Positions 25,878-35,470 of a stretch of 59,056 nt of DNA are shown here, piece by piece. The translations under genes and the position numbers were made by a program. The stretch lies in NCBI GenBank assembly GCA_029289095.1, contig JARFUG010000012.1:1-59056 (forward strand), written 5' to 3'. Each line of letters opens with the position of its first letter. The stretch's first letter is position 1. Under the pieces are notes generated by a model. The model had not been told where the DNA came from, made no database searches, and was given only the letters and a program-made list of their open reading frames with translations. This DNA comes from Desulfuromonadales bacterium (lineage in GTDB: Bacteria; Desulfobacterota; Desulfuromonadia; Desulfuromonadales; JACZKF01).

Positions 25878-26471
25878 TCACACCTGGGGCGTGGAAGTCA
25901 GGAGGAGCTTTTCAAGAAAAGGCTTATCTGGAAGAAAATAGAGGTCTCCCCGGACCGCACCGCATCCGGAGCCGGTGGTATAGAACGACGAGTGAAGAGA
26001 GACAACCTCTGTTCCGTACAGAAGACAGGCGAGACTCTTCGGCCGCAGAGCAAGTTCCGGAGGCGCCGCAAGGAGCGTCATCCCCGTCGTCTCGCCCAAA
26101 GCGTTGAGATAGGCGCAGATCGCGATATTTGCGGCCTCCTTGATGGCGGAGACGCCGTGCTCGCTCCGGAGAACATCTTCCTCCGCACTGGGGCAAAGAT
26201 GCGCAAGGAGATGCCGCGTGCTCGCAGCGGAAAGGACGATGAAAACCGTCCCCTTCCCTTCCCCACCCAGAGCCATGGCGATGAGAATCATCCCGCTGGC
26301 GAGGGGCGCCGCGGGAAAAGATCCCGTGCCCTTGCGGATCACCCGCGCCCTTCCGAACGAAATTTCCGCGCCGAGAAGCCGGGAAAGAGCGGTCGTCCCG
26401 TGGGCCATCCCGAAATCTCCGAGATCCTTCAGGGCGCCGAGCCGCCCCTCGTTCAGGCCGCCGGCGGACAC
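25878..26471 (-). CDS. CheC/CheX-family CheY phosphatase
   Basis: A 197-aa protein starting at GTG with GGAG 5 nt upstream, overlapping the end of cheA. The CheC fold normally has two E-x2-N active helices. Here the first is degenerate (LKDLGDFGMAH, with D16 and D19), while the second is intact (IKEAANIAI, with a later Pro). One functional site is therefore likely. It probably removes phosphate from CheY. It is last in the chemotaxis operon and absent from the enterobacterial version. Confidence 0.8.
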   Translation of the reverse strand: MSAGGLNEGRLGALKDLGDFGMAHGTTALSRLLGAEISFGRARVIRKGTGSFPAAPLASGMILIAMALGGEGKGTVFIVLSAASTRHLLAHLCPSAEEDVLRSEHGVSAIKEAANIAICAYLNALGETTGMTLLAAPPELALRPKSLACLLYGTEVVSLHSSFYTTGSGCGAVRGDLYFLPDKPFLEKLLLTSTPQV

Positions 26472-28096
26472 GACTTCTCCAGGCGCGGTCGAGTTCCCCG
26501 GCTGAAACGGTCATCGAGAAGGCTCTGCGGATCGATGATGAAGACGATGCGTCCGTCTCCCAGGATGGTCGTTCCGCTGACCCCTTGGAGCTGATCGAGC
26601 GGAAAGGACAAACCTTTGACGAACGCCTGGCGTCCGCCGGCGGTGCGATCCACCACCAGTCCAACCCGGCGTCCGCGCATTTCCGTGAGAACCACCGGCA
26701 GCGAGCCGGTCTCCGCCGCCCGGACATCGCCGATCCCGAGGATCTTGCCGAGCGAAAGAAGGGGAATCTCCTCCCCTGCCAGGACAAAGCAGCTCATCTT
26801 CCCGCGCCGGAGGCGCTGTTGCGTCGGCACTTCGAGGATGCGCTGCACGCGGGTGACGGGGATGCCGAGCCGATGCGGACCGCAGTCGACCAGGAGCAGA
26901 TGGATAATGGCCGCCGAAAGGGGAACGTGCATCCGGAAGCGCGTCCCTTTTCCCTTTCGCGATGCGATCTCCAGACGCCCCCCCATCCCCTCGACGGCCG
27001 ATTTGACGACATCCATTCCGACCCCCCGTCCACTCGTCACGGTGAGGTCCGATGCGGTGGAGAGGCCAGGGGCGCAGATCAGTTGAAGGATTTCCCTCTC
27101 CGACAAAGAGGCGGCAAGGGATGGGCTGATGAGGTTTTTTGCCAGCGCCTTCTGCAGCACGAGGTCGGTGTCGATCCCTCTGCCGTTATCGGCGATCTCG
27201 ACAACCGAATGATCCTTCTGCCGCCAGGCGCGCACAGAGACGGTGCCGCGTTCGGCGATGCCGTGGTCGATGGCGTTGCGCACAAGATGCACCAGCGGAT
27301 CTACAAGCGCCTCGAGAATGGCGCGGTCGAGTTCCAAATCTCCCCCTTCGATCTGCAGTCGGATCTCCTTTCCGCTGCGACGCGCCAGATCGCGCACCAG
27401 GCGCGGCAGACGTCCCGTGAGGCTCTCCAAAGGCATCAGGCGCACCTGGCGCACCTGGTGGTGCAGATCGCCGATGAGGCGCCCTTGCTGCTCGATAACA
27501 CGCTGCAGACCTTCCCAGTCCCTCGCCTCGGCGGCGCTTTGCAGCATGTAACGGCTGGTGATCAGCTCGCCGGCCAGATCAATGAAGTGGTCGAGAACCG
27601 GCGTCTGGACCCGCACGGTCCGCAGGGCATCGTCACGGCGGAAGCGAAATTCCGCCTCATCGGAGTCTGCAGCAGGCTCCGGGGACGGCGGCGTGAGCGG
27701 TTGAGACGGCTGCGCTTCGGGCAAAGGGGAATCGCACAGGGGTTCGGCCCCCACATAGGCATCGATATCGCGCTCGGAACGTCCGGATGCAATATCGGAC
27801 AGCAGTCCCTCCAGCAGATCGAGCCCCTGCAGAAGCCGATCGGCCGTCCCGGAAGGCGCCCCATCGCTCGAACGGAACCGGTCGAGAGCGCTCTCCAGGT
27901 AATGAGCGAGCGCCTCCATCCGCTCGTATCCCATGGAAGCCGCCATCCCCTTGACCGAATGGGTGGCGCGAAAGAGGGCATTGATCGATTCACCGTCGAT
28001 CTCGCCCCCTTCCACATCCAGGACGATCCGGCTCATGTTCCTGATGTGCTCTTTGGTCTCGGAGAGAAACATCTCCCGATATTTCGACATATCCAT
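26453..28096 (-). CDS. cheA: Chemotaxis histidine kinase CheA
   Basis: A 547-aa kinase. The HPt domain carries the phospho-accepting His46 in FRATHSVKGMAASMG. A linker, the dimerisation helix pair (LAGELITSRYMLQ), the HATPase with N-box LVHLVRNAIDHG and G-boxes (IADNGRGID; GRGVGMD), and a CheW-like domain follow. No separate CheY-binding P2 domain is evident, so it is smaller than the enterobacterial enzyme. It overlaps the CheC-like gene and follows cheY by 53 nt. Confidence 0.94.
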   Translation of the reverse strand: MDMSKYREMFLSETKEHIRNMSRIVLDVEGGEIDGESINALFRATHSVKGMAASMGYERMEALAHYLESALDRFRSSDGAPSGTADRLLQGLDLLEGLLSDIASGRSERDIDAYVGAEPLCDSPLPEAQPSQPLTPPSPEPAADSDEAEFRFRRDDALRTVRVQTPVLDHFIDLAGELITSRYMLQSAAEARDWEGLQRVIEQQGRLIGDLHHQVRQVRLMPLESLTGRLPRLVRDLARRSGKEIRLQIEGGDLELDRAILEALVDPLVHLVRNAIDHGIAERGTVSVRAWRQKDHSVVEIADNGRGIDTDLVLQKALAKNLISPSLAASLSEREILQLICAPGLSTASDLTVTSGRGVGMDVVKSAVEGMGGRLEIASRKGKGTRFRMHVPLSAAIIHLLLVDCGPHRLGIPVTRVQRILEVPTQQRLRRGKMSCFVLAGEEIPLLSLGKILGIGDVRAAETGSLPVVLTEMRGRRVGLVVDRTAGGRQAFVKGLSFPLDQLQGVSGTTILGDGRIVFIIDPQSLLDDRFSRGTRPRLEKSCPPAA

Positions 28097-28149
28097 CGGT
28101 CACCCGAAAATCCTGGAGAGAGAAATTTCGGTCCTCATCCTCTTCATCT

Positions 28150-28524
28150 TTAGCCTTCACCCTTGCTCAAGGCCCTTTTCGCCACATCCAGAACGCGCTC
28201 CTGCCGAAAAGGCTTGACGATGTAATCGGTCGCTCCTGCCTGCACGGCTTTGCGGACGAGATCCTCCTGACCGAGGGCGCTGCACATCACGATGCAGGCG
28301 TCGGGATCCTCGGCGCAGATCTCCACGAGAGCCTCAATACCGCTCTTGTTCGGCATGACCAGATCCATCGTCACCAGGTCGGGGCGTAAAGCGCGGTATA
28401 TCCTCACCGCCTCTGCACCGTCGCTCGCTTCCCCGGCAACTTCAAAGCCGCCGAGCACGAAAATGTCTCGCAGCATCGTGCGCATGAAGAGGGCATCGTC
28501 GACAATGAGCACCCGGTGAGCCAT
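28150..28524 (-). CDS. cheY: CheY-like response regulator
   Basis: A 124-aa single receiver domain. It has the acidic pair VDDALFMR, the phospho-Asp in DLVTMDLVMPNKSG, and the conserved Thr/Ser and Lys positions (MCSALGQ; DYIVKPF). It has no output domain, so it works by binding a motor or other partner. It sits between cheW and cheA in the operon. Confidence 0.94.
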   Translation of the reverse strand: MAHRVLIVDDALFMRTMLRDIFVLGGFEVAGEASDGAEAVRIYRALRPDLVTMDLVMPNKSGIEALVEICAEDPDACIVMCSALGQEDLVRKAVQAGATDYIVKPFRQERVLDVAKRALSKGEG

Positions 28525-28540
28525 TCCCTTCGACCCTTTT

Positions 28541-28954
28541 TCAGAATGTAAGACTTGAAATCAGACGGGGAAGATCCAGAACGTAGACGAGTTCCCCCGC
28601 CCGTTCGAACTGGGCGCGTCCGAAAGAATCGACCGCACGCTGCTCCAGAGTGGGAAGAAACCTCTCCGGATCGCACGGAACGATCCGGCCGACCCGGCTC
28701 ACTGTCAGTGCGAGGGTGCAGACCTCCGGTGCAAGCACGACGATGCGATGATCACGGGCGCTTCCCGTATAACCGAGATGGACCGGCAGGTCGAGGACGG
28801 GAAAAACGGTGCCGTGCACGTTGATGGCGCCGACGAAGCAGGCAGGGGCCCGCGGAACGAAATGAACCGTGGGAGACTCGACGATCTCTTTGATTTTACC
28901 GACCTCAATGGCGTAGGTCGCCTCGCCGAGCCCCAGAAGGAGAAAATGGTCCAC
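28541..28954 (-). CDS. cheW: Chemotaxis coupling protein CheW
   Basis: A 137-aa protein with the CheW SH3-like fold (FLLLGLGEATYAIEVGKIKEIV; ACFVGAINVHGTVFPVLDLPVHLG). It links receptors to CheA. The start is GTG, 3 nt after the MCP stop, consistent with translational coupling. Confidence 0.92.
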   Translation of the reverse strand: MDHFLLLGLGEATYAIEVGKIKEIVESPTVHFVPRAPACFVGAINVHGTVFPVLDLPVHLGYTGSARDHRIVVLAPEVCTLALTVSRVGRIVPCDPERFLPTLEQRAVDSFGRAQFERAGELVYVLDLPRLISSLTF

Positions 28955-28957
28955 ACC

Positions 28958-30229
28958 CTACCTCTGCTGCACTTCGAGCCGAAACCGGCTCACCCGGTCG
29001 AGGAGCTCTTCGGCGAGGCCGGCGAGCTCCTGGGCCGAGCGTGCCAGCTCTTCCATGCTCATCGACTGCTCGTCGGTGGCTGCCGAGACCTCCTCGGTGG
29101 CGGCTGCGTTTTCCGTGACGACCCGAGAGATCTCGTCGATAATGGAAACCATGCTCGCCGCCCCGCGCGTCTGCTCCTGGGCAAGCTCTGATATCCGTAC
29201 GGCCTTCCCCTGGGTGTCGAGAGCGTTGCCGACGATTTCCTCGAACGCCTCGCCCGTCGAATCGATGGCTCTGCGCCCCGCGTCGATGCGCAGCATCGTC
29301 TCGTTCATCGCCCCCTGCACGTTGCGGTTCTCCTCGCGGATCAGTTCGACGAGCTCCGTGATCTCACCAGCCGAAAGCCCCGTGGAGTCGGCCAGCTTGC
29401 TGATCTCCTCCGCAACGACGGCAAACCCCCGCCCCGCCTCGCCGGCGCGGGCGGCTTCGATGGTGGCGTTCAATGCCAGCAGGTTGGTCTTCTGGGCAAT
29501 GCCGGTGATCACCTCGACGATCTTCCCGATTTTCTGCACCTGCATCCCGAAGGACAGCATCTTCTGCCCGATTCGATCGACCTCGTCGAGAACCTGTTTC
29601 ATGAGCTGAAGCGTCGTCCGGACGGTCTCCCCCCCCTTCTGTGCGGTCAGCACGGAGTCGTCGGCCGAGGCCGCCACCTTCTTGGCCGAACCGGCGACCA
29701 GATCGATGGAAGAAGCCATCTCCTTGGTCGTGCGGGACGACTCCTCCACCATTCTCGACTGGGTCTCCGCCCCCCGGCTGATCTGATCGATGGCTCTTCC
29801 CACCTCGTGGGCCGAAGCGGTCACCTGGGTCGAGGTGACCGAAAGGGCTCTGGCCGCCTCGGTCACCTTGACGGAGGAGGCCCGGATGTAACCGACCAGT
29901 TCGCGAAGGCTGGCGGTGACGCCGTTCAGCGAAGCCGCCAGGTCGTGGGTTTCGTCGACCAGACGGGTGGGACGAAGGGAGATGTCGTTGGAGAGGTCGC
30001 CGCGGCTGAGGTTTTCCGCTGCATTGGTGATGGTGCGGATGTTGGCGGTGAAGGCCTTGGAGAAGAACCACCCCAGCAAAAGACCGATCAGGAGCGCACA
30101 GGCGATGGTGAAGAGCTGGCGCGCTTCCTCCGGAATTCCAAGATGCGGGACGAGCAGACCGAACAGGACGATGGAACCGACCACAAGGATGAACCCCATG
30201 ATGAACTTGTGGCTGATGCAGACACGCAT
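28958..30229 (-). CDS. Methyl-accepting chemotaxis protein without periplasmic sensor
   Basis: A 423-aa receptor. Two membrane helices (about 10-28 and 38-57) are separated by only about ten residues, so there is no periplasmic ligand domain. A HAMP region follows ([21 protein letters not shown]), then a long coiled-coil signalling domain with the hairpin tip [34 protein letters not shown]. The input may be membrane, cytoplasmic or another protein. An AAGGAG site precedes the ATG. It leads the cheW-cheY-cheA-cheC operon, downstream of thiL. Confidence 0.92.
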   Translation of the reverse strand: MRVCISHKFIMGFILVVGSIVLFGLLVPHLGIPEEARQLFTIACALLIGLLLGWFFSKAFTANIRTITNAAENLSRGDLSNDISLRPTRLVDETHDLAASLNGVTASLRELVGYIRASSVKVTEAARALSVTSTQVTASAHEVGRAIDQISRGAETQSRMVEESSRTTKEMASSIDLVAGSAKKVAASADDSVLTAQKGGETVRTTLQLMKQVLDEVDRIGQKMLSFGMQVQKIGKIVEVITGIAQKTNLLALNATIEAARAGEAGRGFAVVAEEISKLADSTGLSAGEITELVELIREENRNVQGAMNETMLRIDAGRRAIDSTGEAFEEIVGNALDTQGKAVRISELAQEQTRGAASMVSIIDEISRVVTENAAATEEVSAATDEQSMSMEELARSAQELAGLAEELLDRVSRFRLEVQQR

Positions 30230-30354
30230 GGCCTTGCGCTCCTTTTGATCGGGGGAGCATGAAGGGGCTCCCCGGATGTCAACTCAAGATCGATCTCTCT
30301 ATGCACACAGGGCTTCGGTGCGCCCGTGGCGCCGAAAGGCGCGAAAAAACCGGT

Positions 30355-31356
30355 TCACCCGGCGTTAAAATGGCTGAACCCCTTGGAGCCGACCGGGCGG
30401 GAGCTGCCGTCCCGGTGACGAAGCGAAAAGCCTTCCGAAGGGGGTCGAATCTCCCCAATCCTCGTGAGCGGTAAAGAGAGCGCTGCGGAAAGAGCCGCAA
30501 TCTCCCCTTCTTTGTGCGGCGGGGTGCAGAAGAGAAGTTCGTAGTCCTCCCCGCCGCTCAGTGCGAGCTGGAGCACCTCGGGGTCGGCAACGAAAGCCTC
30601 TCGAAACGACGAAGAGAGCGGCAGGCTCTCTTCGTCGAGAAGCGCCCCGACGCCCGATGCTTTGAGGATATGGCCGAGGTCGGCGAGCAGGCCGTCGGAG
30701 ACGTCGATCATCGCTGAGGCGATCCCCCCTTCGGCCAGAGCGCGTCCGAGCTCGGTGCGCGCGCGGGGATCGTGATGGCGCCCGGCGATGGCGGCGCAGG
30801 GGGTCTGTCCCTTCTGCAACATCCGCAGAGCCAGAGCGCTGTCTCCCAGCGTGCCGGAAACGTAAACGGCCTCGCCTTCCCGGGCGCCCGCGCGCGAAAC
30901 GAGCTGCATCTCGGGGACCGCTCCTTGCGCGGTGACGCAGATGAGCAGCGGCCCCGGAGAACGGCAGGTATCGCCTCCCGCCAGAACGGCCCCGTACTCG
31001 GCGGCGGCTTCGAGAAACCCGGCCGCGAATTCGTCGACCTCCGCCACTGTCATCGCGGAGGGGAGCCCGAGCGCCAGAAAGAGCGTCTTGGGCGCTCCGC
31101 CCATGGCCGCGATATCACTGATGTTGACTGAAACGCTCTTTCGCCCGAGACGGTGCAGATCGGTCCATGCGCGGCGGAAATGAACCTCCTCGATGAGCAT
31201 GTCGGTGGTGGTCAGCAGCAGTTCTGCGGGCACCGGCGCCTGCGCGGCGCAGTCATCCCCGATCCCCACTCGCAGCGAAGCCGCCGAGGGGGCAGCCCTG
31301 CGGATGCGTTCGATCAAACCGAACTCCCCGATGGAGCTTATTTCTGCAAAACTCAT
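30355..31356 (-). CDS. thiL: Thiamine-monophosphate kinase
   Basis: A 333-aa ATP-dependent kinase making thiamine diphosphate. Features are the N-terminal GLIERIRRA, RVGIGDDCAAQ, the metal-binding TTTDMLIEEVHFRR, SVSVNISDIAAMGG, AGGDTC and IDVSDGLLADL. The ATG at 31356 overlaps the lon stop (ATGA), so it is translationally coupled; the sequence further upstream in frame is a shadow of lon. Confidence 0.94.
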   Translation of the reverse strand: MSFAEISSIGEFGLIERIRRAAPSAASLRVGIGDDCAAQAPVPAELLLTTTDMLIEEVHFRRAWTDLHRLGRKSVSVNISDIAAMGGAPKTLFLALGLPSAMTVAEVDEFAAGFLEAAAEYGAVLAGGDTCRSPGPLLICVTAQGAVPEMQLVSRAGAREGEAVYVSGTLGDSALALRMLQKGQTPCAAIAGRHHDPRARTELGRALAEGGIASAMIDVSDGLLADLGHILKASGVGALLDEESLPLSSSFREAFVADPEVLQLALSGGEDYELLFCTPPHKEGEIAALSAALSLPLTRIGEIRPPSEGFSLRHRDGSSRPVGSKGFSHFNAG

Positions 31357-33701
31357 GCCTTTGGCTCCAGCGCTTCGGCCAGGACCTCCTCCATGACGCC
31401 GACGGCGACGAAGCGCAGCTTTTTGCGCAGATGGCGGGGGATCTCCTCGAGATCTTTCTCGTTTCGCCGGGGGATGATGACCGTCTCGATGTGAGCGCGC
31501 ACCGCCGCCAGAGCCTTCTCCTTGAGCCCTCCGATGGGCAGGACCTTGCCGCGCAGGGTGATCTCGCCCGTCATCGCCACCTCCTTTCTCACCTTTCGCC
31601 CCGACAGCACCGATATGAGTGAGGTGGCCATCGTCACACCCGCACTCGGTCCGTCCTTGGGGATGGCGCCTGCGGGAACATGGACGTGAATGGCGCGCTC
31701 GGCGAAGACGTCGGGGTCGATGCCGAATTCGGGCGCGTGCGCCCGGGCATACGAAAGGGCGGCCTGGGCGCTCTCCTTCATCACGTCCCCCAGGTGTCCG
31801 GTGAGGATCAGCTCTCCCTTGCCCTTCATCGTCGTCACCTCCACGTGGAGGATTTCCCCTCCCACCTCGGTCCAGGCAAGCCCCGTCGCCACCCCGATTT
31901 CGCTTTCGCGCCTCTCCTCTTCGGGAAGGTACCTCGGCGCCCCGAGATAGCGTCGTACGCCGCTCTCCGTCACCGACACTGGATTCGCCTTCCCCTCGGC
32001 GAAACGCCTGGCCACCTTGCGGCAGATCTTGCCGATCTCCCGCTCCAGATTGCGCAGCCCGGCCTCGGCGGTGTATTCGGTGATCAGCTTCAGGACAGCC
32101 GGATCGGTGAAACGCACGTCGGGCTCCTTGAGCCCGTTGGCATCGCGCTGCCGCGGGATGAGGTACTGCCGGGCGATGGCGAGCTTCTCCTCGGCGGTGT
32201 ACCCCGACAGGCGCAAAACCTCGAGCCGGTCCTTGAGCGCCGAGGGGATCGGGTCCATGATGTTGGCGGTTGCGATGAACAGGACGTTGGACAGATCGAA
32301 GGGGAGATTGATGTAGTGATCCGAAAAGGCGTGGTTCTGCTCCGGATCGAGAAGCTCGAGGAGAGCCGCCGAAGGGTCTCCTCGGAAATCGGCCCCCACC
32401 TTGTCGAGTTCGTCGAGCATGAAGACGGGGTTGTTCGTTCCGGCCTGCTTGATCCCCTGCAGGATGCGCCCCGGCAGGGCGCCGACGTAGGTGCGCCGAT
32501 GGCCGCGGATCTCCGCCTCGTCGCGCACCCCCCCCAGGGAGATGCGGACGAACTTGCGCCCCAAGGCTCTGGCGATCGACTTGCCGAGGCTCGTCTTTCC
32601 CACCCCGGGAGGGCCGACGAGGCAAAGCACCGGTCCCTTGAGCTCCTTCTTGAGCTTGCGCACCGCCAGAAACTCGAGGATGCGCTCCTTGATCTTCTCC
32701 AGGTCGAAATGGTCCTCGTCGAGAACAGTGCGCGCCTTCTTCAGATCGAGGTTGTCGCGGGTCGAGCGACTCCAGGGGAGCTCCACGATCCAGTCGAGAT
32801 AGGTGCGCAGCATCGAGTACTCGGCCGCTTCGGGGTGCATCGTCTCAAGGCGCCGAAGCTGCCGCTCGGCCTCCTTCCTCACCTCCGCAGGGGGCTTGGC
32901 TTTCCTGAGTTTTTCGCGCAGTTCGGCAATCTCCTCGGTTCGCCCGTCGGCCTCTCCGAGCTCGGCCTGAATGGCGCGAAGCTGTTCGCGCAGAAAATAT
33001 TCGCGCTGGCTCTTCCCCATCTCCTCCTTGGCCTGGTTCTGGATGCGGGCCTGGACCGTCGTCAACTCCAGTTCCTTGGCCAGGATGTCCTTGATCCGCA
33101 GAAGGCGCTCCACCGGGTCGAGGATCTCGATGATGTCCTGGGCCTGGCCCGCCCTCAGCCCGAGATTGCTGGCGATGAGATCGGCCAGGCTCCCAGGGTC
33201 CTCGACGCTCTCCACCACGACCTGGACTTCGGCCGGAAGAGAGCGCCCCATGCCGAGGAGCTGATTGAGCTGCGCACGCACGGTACGCATGAGAGCCTCG
33301 ATCTCGATGGTGATTTCGGCCATGGGGGGCTCGAGCACCCGCTCCACCTTGACGGAGAAGAAGGGATCCTCGGCGACGAATTCTTTAAGACGCCCCTTTG
33401 CGAGCCCCTGCACCAGTATCTTGACCCGCCCGTCTGGGAGCTTGAGCATGCGCATGATCATGGCCACCGTCCCCAGGGTGTAGATGTCCGAAGGGGCGGG
33501 CTCTTCGTCGGCCATCTCCTTCTGGGTCGCCAGGAAAATCAGGCGGTCGCGGCTCAGGGCGGCCTCGACCGCGGCATTCGACTTCTCACGCCCCACGAAG
33601 AGGGGCAGGATCATATAGGGAAAGATGACCACGTCCCGGACGGGAAGAAGGGGGAGCTCCTCGGGGATGTACAGGTCCTTCTTGTCGCCGCTCTTGTCCA
33701 C
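31353..33701 (-). CDS. lon: ATP-dependent Lon protease
   Basis: A 782-aa AAA+ protease that degrades damaged and regulatory proteins. The N-terminal substrate domain starts LPLLPVRDVVIFPYMILPLF. Walker A is LVGPPGVGKTSLGKS, Walker B MLDELDKVG. The catalytic Ser lies in PKDGPSAGVTMAT and the Lys in GLKEKALAA. The start is GTG with CGGAGGA 5 nt upstream. A perfect 20-bp palindrome is just before the ribosome site. It heads the lon-thiL-chemotaxis run. Confidence 0.97.
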   Translation of the reverse strand: MDKSGDKKDLYIPEELPLLPVRDVVIFPYMILPLFVGREKSNAAVEAALSRDRLIFLATQKEMADEEPAPSDIYTLGTVAMIMRMLKLPDGRVKILVQGLAKGRLKEFVAEDPFFSVKVERVLEPPMAEITIEIEALMRTVRAQLNQLLGMGRSLPAEVQVVVESVEDPGSLADLIASNLGLRAGQAQDIIEILDPVERLLRIKDILAKELELTTVQARIQNQAKEEMGKSQREYFLREQLRAIQAELGEADGRTEEIAELREKLRKAKPPAEVRKEAERQLRRLETMHPEAAEYSMLRTYLDWIVELPWSRSTRDNLDLKKARTVLDEDHFDLEKIKERILEFLAVRKLKKELKGPVLCLVGPPGVGKTSLGKSIARALGRKFVRISLGGVRDEAEIRGHRRTYVGALPGRILQGIKQAGTNNPVFMLDELDKVGADFRGDPSAALLELLDPEQNHAFSDHYINLPFDLSNVLFIATANIMDPIPSALKDRLEVLRLSGYTAEEKLAIARQYLIPRQRDANGLKEPDVRFTDPAVLKLITEYTAEAGLRNLEREIGKICRKVARRFAEGKANPVSVTESGVRRYLGAPRYLPEEERRESEIGVATGLAWTEVGGEILHVEVTTMKGKGELILTGHLGDVMKESAQAALSYARAHAPEFGIDPDVFAERAIHVHVPAGAIPKDGPSAGVTMATSLISVLSGRKVRKEVAMTGEITLRGKVLPIGGLKEKALAAVRAHIETVIIPRRNEKDLEEIPRHLRKKLRFVAVGVMEEVLAEALEPKA

Positions 33702-33715
33702 AGGGTCCTCCGGAA

Positions 33716-33735
33716 ATCCGGCGCATGCGCCGGAT
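33716..33735. promoter_or_regulatory. 20-bp perfect palindrome in the lon leader
   Basis: ATCCGGCGCATGCGCCGGAT is its own reverse complement. It lies between the putative lon promoter and the ribosome site, ending a few nt from the latter. It could be an operator or a strong RNA hairpin affecting lon translation. Confidence 0.6.
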
Positions 33736-33774
33736 GGAAACTTTTAATATTCAAGGGCGCTGTGCCCTCCCGCC

Positions 33775-33803
33775 AAAATACAGAAACTGCGCGCACTTGT
33801 CCA
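33775..33803 (-). promoter_or_regulatory. Candidate lon promoter
   Basis: On the minus strand TGGACA and TATTTT are separated by 17 nt, close to the sigma-70 consensus. It lies between the NRDE gene end and lon. A CTTGAA hexamer nearer the start recalls a heat-shock -35, but no matching -10 is convincing. Confidence 0.4.
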
Positions 33804-33822
33804 GACGCAAGAGCGATGGGGC

Positions 33823-34596
33823 TCACGCATCCAGGCGAAATCGGAAAGAGCGTTCCGTATGGGGAGTCGGAGCACCTGGGGTGTGGGTGCGCTCGCGGAA
33901 TATGACCGTGCCCGCTGAGTCGACGAGAAGAATCGTCGAGCAGCGTGTGCCGTATCCGGGGGCGGCGATAAAGGGGGTAGAGAGAAGACGCTCCCATTCG
34001 AGCCCGACGCCGGTTCGGGGGAGCTCGTCGTCAGGCGGTCGCGTCGTGTCGAGCAGAACGGAGAACAGAGCTTCCGGATCGGGACCGCCGGGGGACTCCA
34101 GAGCGGCCTCGAAAGCGGCGCGTGCGCGGGCGACTTTGGGCCAGGGAGTATCGAGAAATCCGTTGCTGAGGCCGTAGATGCCAGGGAGAAGGGGGTGCGC
34201 TTCCCCCTGGAGATTGGAAAGATAGAAGAGGTCGCGGCCGTCCGAGGCGAGCAGATTGAATCCGGCGTAATCGGCGGCGCGTTTCGCGAGGCGCTCGAGG
34301 TGCTCGCCGACCGGCTCGCTTCCGAGGAGAAAATCGCTCACCAGTCTCCCCCGGGAGGGGGCGCCGGATCGTCGCAGGGAGGGGTCGCGGTAGTTGGTGA
34401 TCGCCGCAAACCTCCCGGTGCGGGTGATCCCGAGCCAGGCGCCGCCGCCGACCAGATCGCGCCTGGCGAGAAGGTGAGGGGCGTCAGGCCAGAAGGAGGC
34501 GGGCTCCGTGGGACGATCGGTGAATTCGTCCCGGTTGGCCGCGACCACCAGAGGAAACTCCGGGTGCTCTTTCCAGGCAAAAACGATCAGGCACAT
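33823..34596 (-). CDS. NRDE (TANGO2-like) family protein
   Basis: A 257-aa protein starting MCLIVFAWKEHPEFPLVVAANRDEF, the NRDE signature of the DUF833/TANGO2 family. LARRDLVGGGAWLGITRTGRFAAITNYRDP and NGFLDTPWPKV are also typical. The biochemical role is unclear; eukaryotic homologues are linked to haem or lipid handling. The start lies 1 nt after the methyltransferase stop (TGAGATG), so the two form one transcript. Confidence 0.88.
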   Translation of the reverse strand: MCLIVFAWKEHPEFPLVVAANRDEFTDRPTEPASFWPDAPHLLARRDLVGGGAWLGITRTGRFAAITNYRDPSLRRSGAPSRGRLVSDFLLGSEPVGEHLERLAKRAADYAGFNLLASDGRDLFYLSNLQGEAHPLLPGIYGLSNGFLDTPWPKVARARAAFEAALESPGGPDPEALFSVLLDTTRPPDDELPRTGVGLEWERLLSTPFIAAPGYGTRCSTILLVDSAGTVIFRERTHTPGAPTPHTERSFRFRLDA

Positions 34597-34597
34597 C

Positions 34598-35239
34598 TCA
34601 GGGCTCGGAACCGGGGGCCCGCCCGCCGAAGCCTCGGCCAAGGGGCGGGCGACGTGCGACGATCCCCGCAAGTCCCCCTCCCCTCTTCGCGGGTTCCACC
34701 CCCTCCTCGTGCATAAGGACCTCCCACCCCGCGAAGATCTGCAGCAGCTCTCCGGGACGAAGGGAAAAATCCGGGTTTCCCGGTCCGCCGGGAAAATCGC
34801 CGGCGGTGCTGAAGGTGCGCACCACGGCCACTCCTCCCGGCCGCACCGACGAGAGGATCGCGGGGAAGAGATTGCGCTGCAGATAGAAGAGGAGAAGGAC
34901 GAGATCGAAGGGACCTGATGGAAGGAGCGGTTCGGCCTCCAGGTCGATGCGCTCCGTGTTGAGCGGCAAACCCCTGCGGCCCGCTTCGGCATCAAGCAGT
35001 GCGAGTCCTTCTTCGGAGATATCGATTCCGGTCACCGCCCAGCCGCGCTCGGCCAGAAAGAGGGCGTTTCGGCCGGCGCCACAGGCGATGTCCAGAGCCT
35101 TCCCGGGGGACGGAAGGAGCGGAAGTGCACGAAGAAGCCACAGATCGGGCTCACCCCCGCCCTCCGCGCGTTCACCCCAATGGCGGTTCCACTTTTCGCG
35201 AGGATTTTCCATGTCACCAGTGTCGCAGAAATCGTCCAT
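34598..35239 (-). CDS. Class I SAM-dependent methyltransferase (TehB/thiopurine-like)
   Basis: About 213 aa. The glycine-rich SAM loop ALDIACGAGRNALFLAERG is followed by the acidic AVTGIDIS strand and the later FDLVLLLFYLQR. The N-terminal KWNRHWGER fits the TehB-type group. The start is uncertain: ATG at 35239 or 35212, neither with a strong ribosome site. The substrate is unknown. It is the first gene of a pair with the NRDE protein. Confidence 0.8.
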   Translation of the reverse strand: MDDFCDTGDMENPREKWNRHWGERAEGGGEPDLWLLRALPLLPSPGKALDIACGAGRNALFLAERGWAVTGIDISEEGLALLDAEAGRRGLPLNTERIDLEAEPLLPSGPFDLVLLLFYLQRNLFPAILSSVRPGGVAVVRTFSTAGDFPGGPGNPDFSLRPGELLQIFAGWEVLMHEEGVEPAKRGGGLAGIVARRPPLGRGFGGRAPGSEP

Positions 35240-35470
35240 CGTTGAAAGCCCTGAGGAGATTGCCTGAAAAAACCCTCCAGTTGAAGACATCCCAGGATTT
35301 TAATTGCGGTAAAAAACGAAGCTTGTGGGCATCTTCCCCTGTCCTGGAACCGATTCTCATACAAAGCAGCTTTATCAACCCGCCGCACAGGGCCAACCCC
35401 CCATAGCAACAGCCCTTGTCCCTCGGCGAACGTGGCTCCTGGCGCCTTGATCGAGGAGGACCTTTTCTGC

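Noticed and set aside
31357-32625. In-frame extension upstream of thiL
   Set aside because: The stretch is a shadow of lon. ThiL homology begins at the ATG overlapping the lon stop.
31680-33905. 741-codon plus-strand ORF
   Set aside because: It is the complement of lon. The product is low in pattern, and the lon reading has full active-site motifs.
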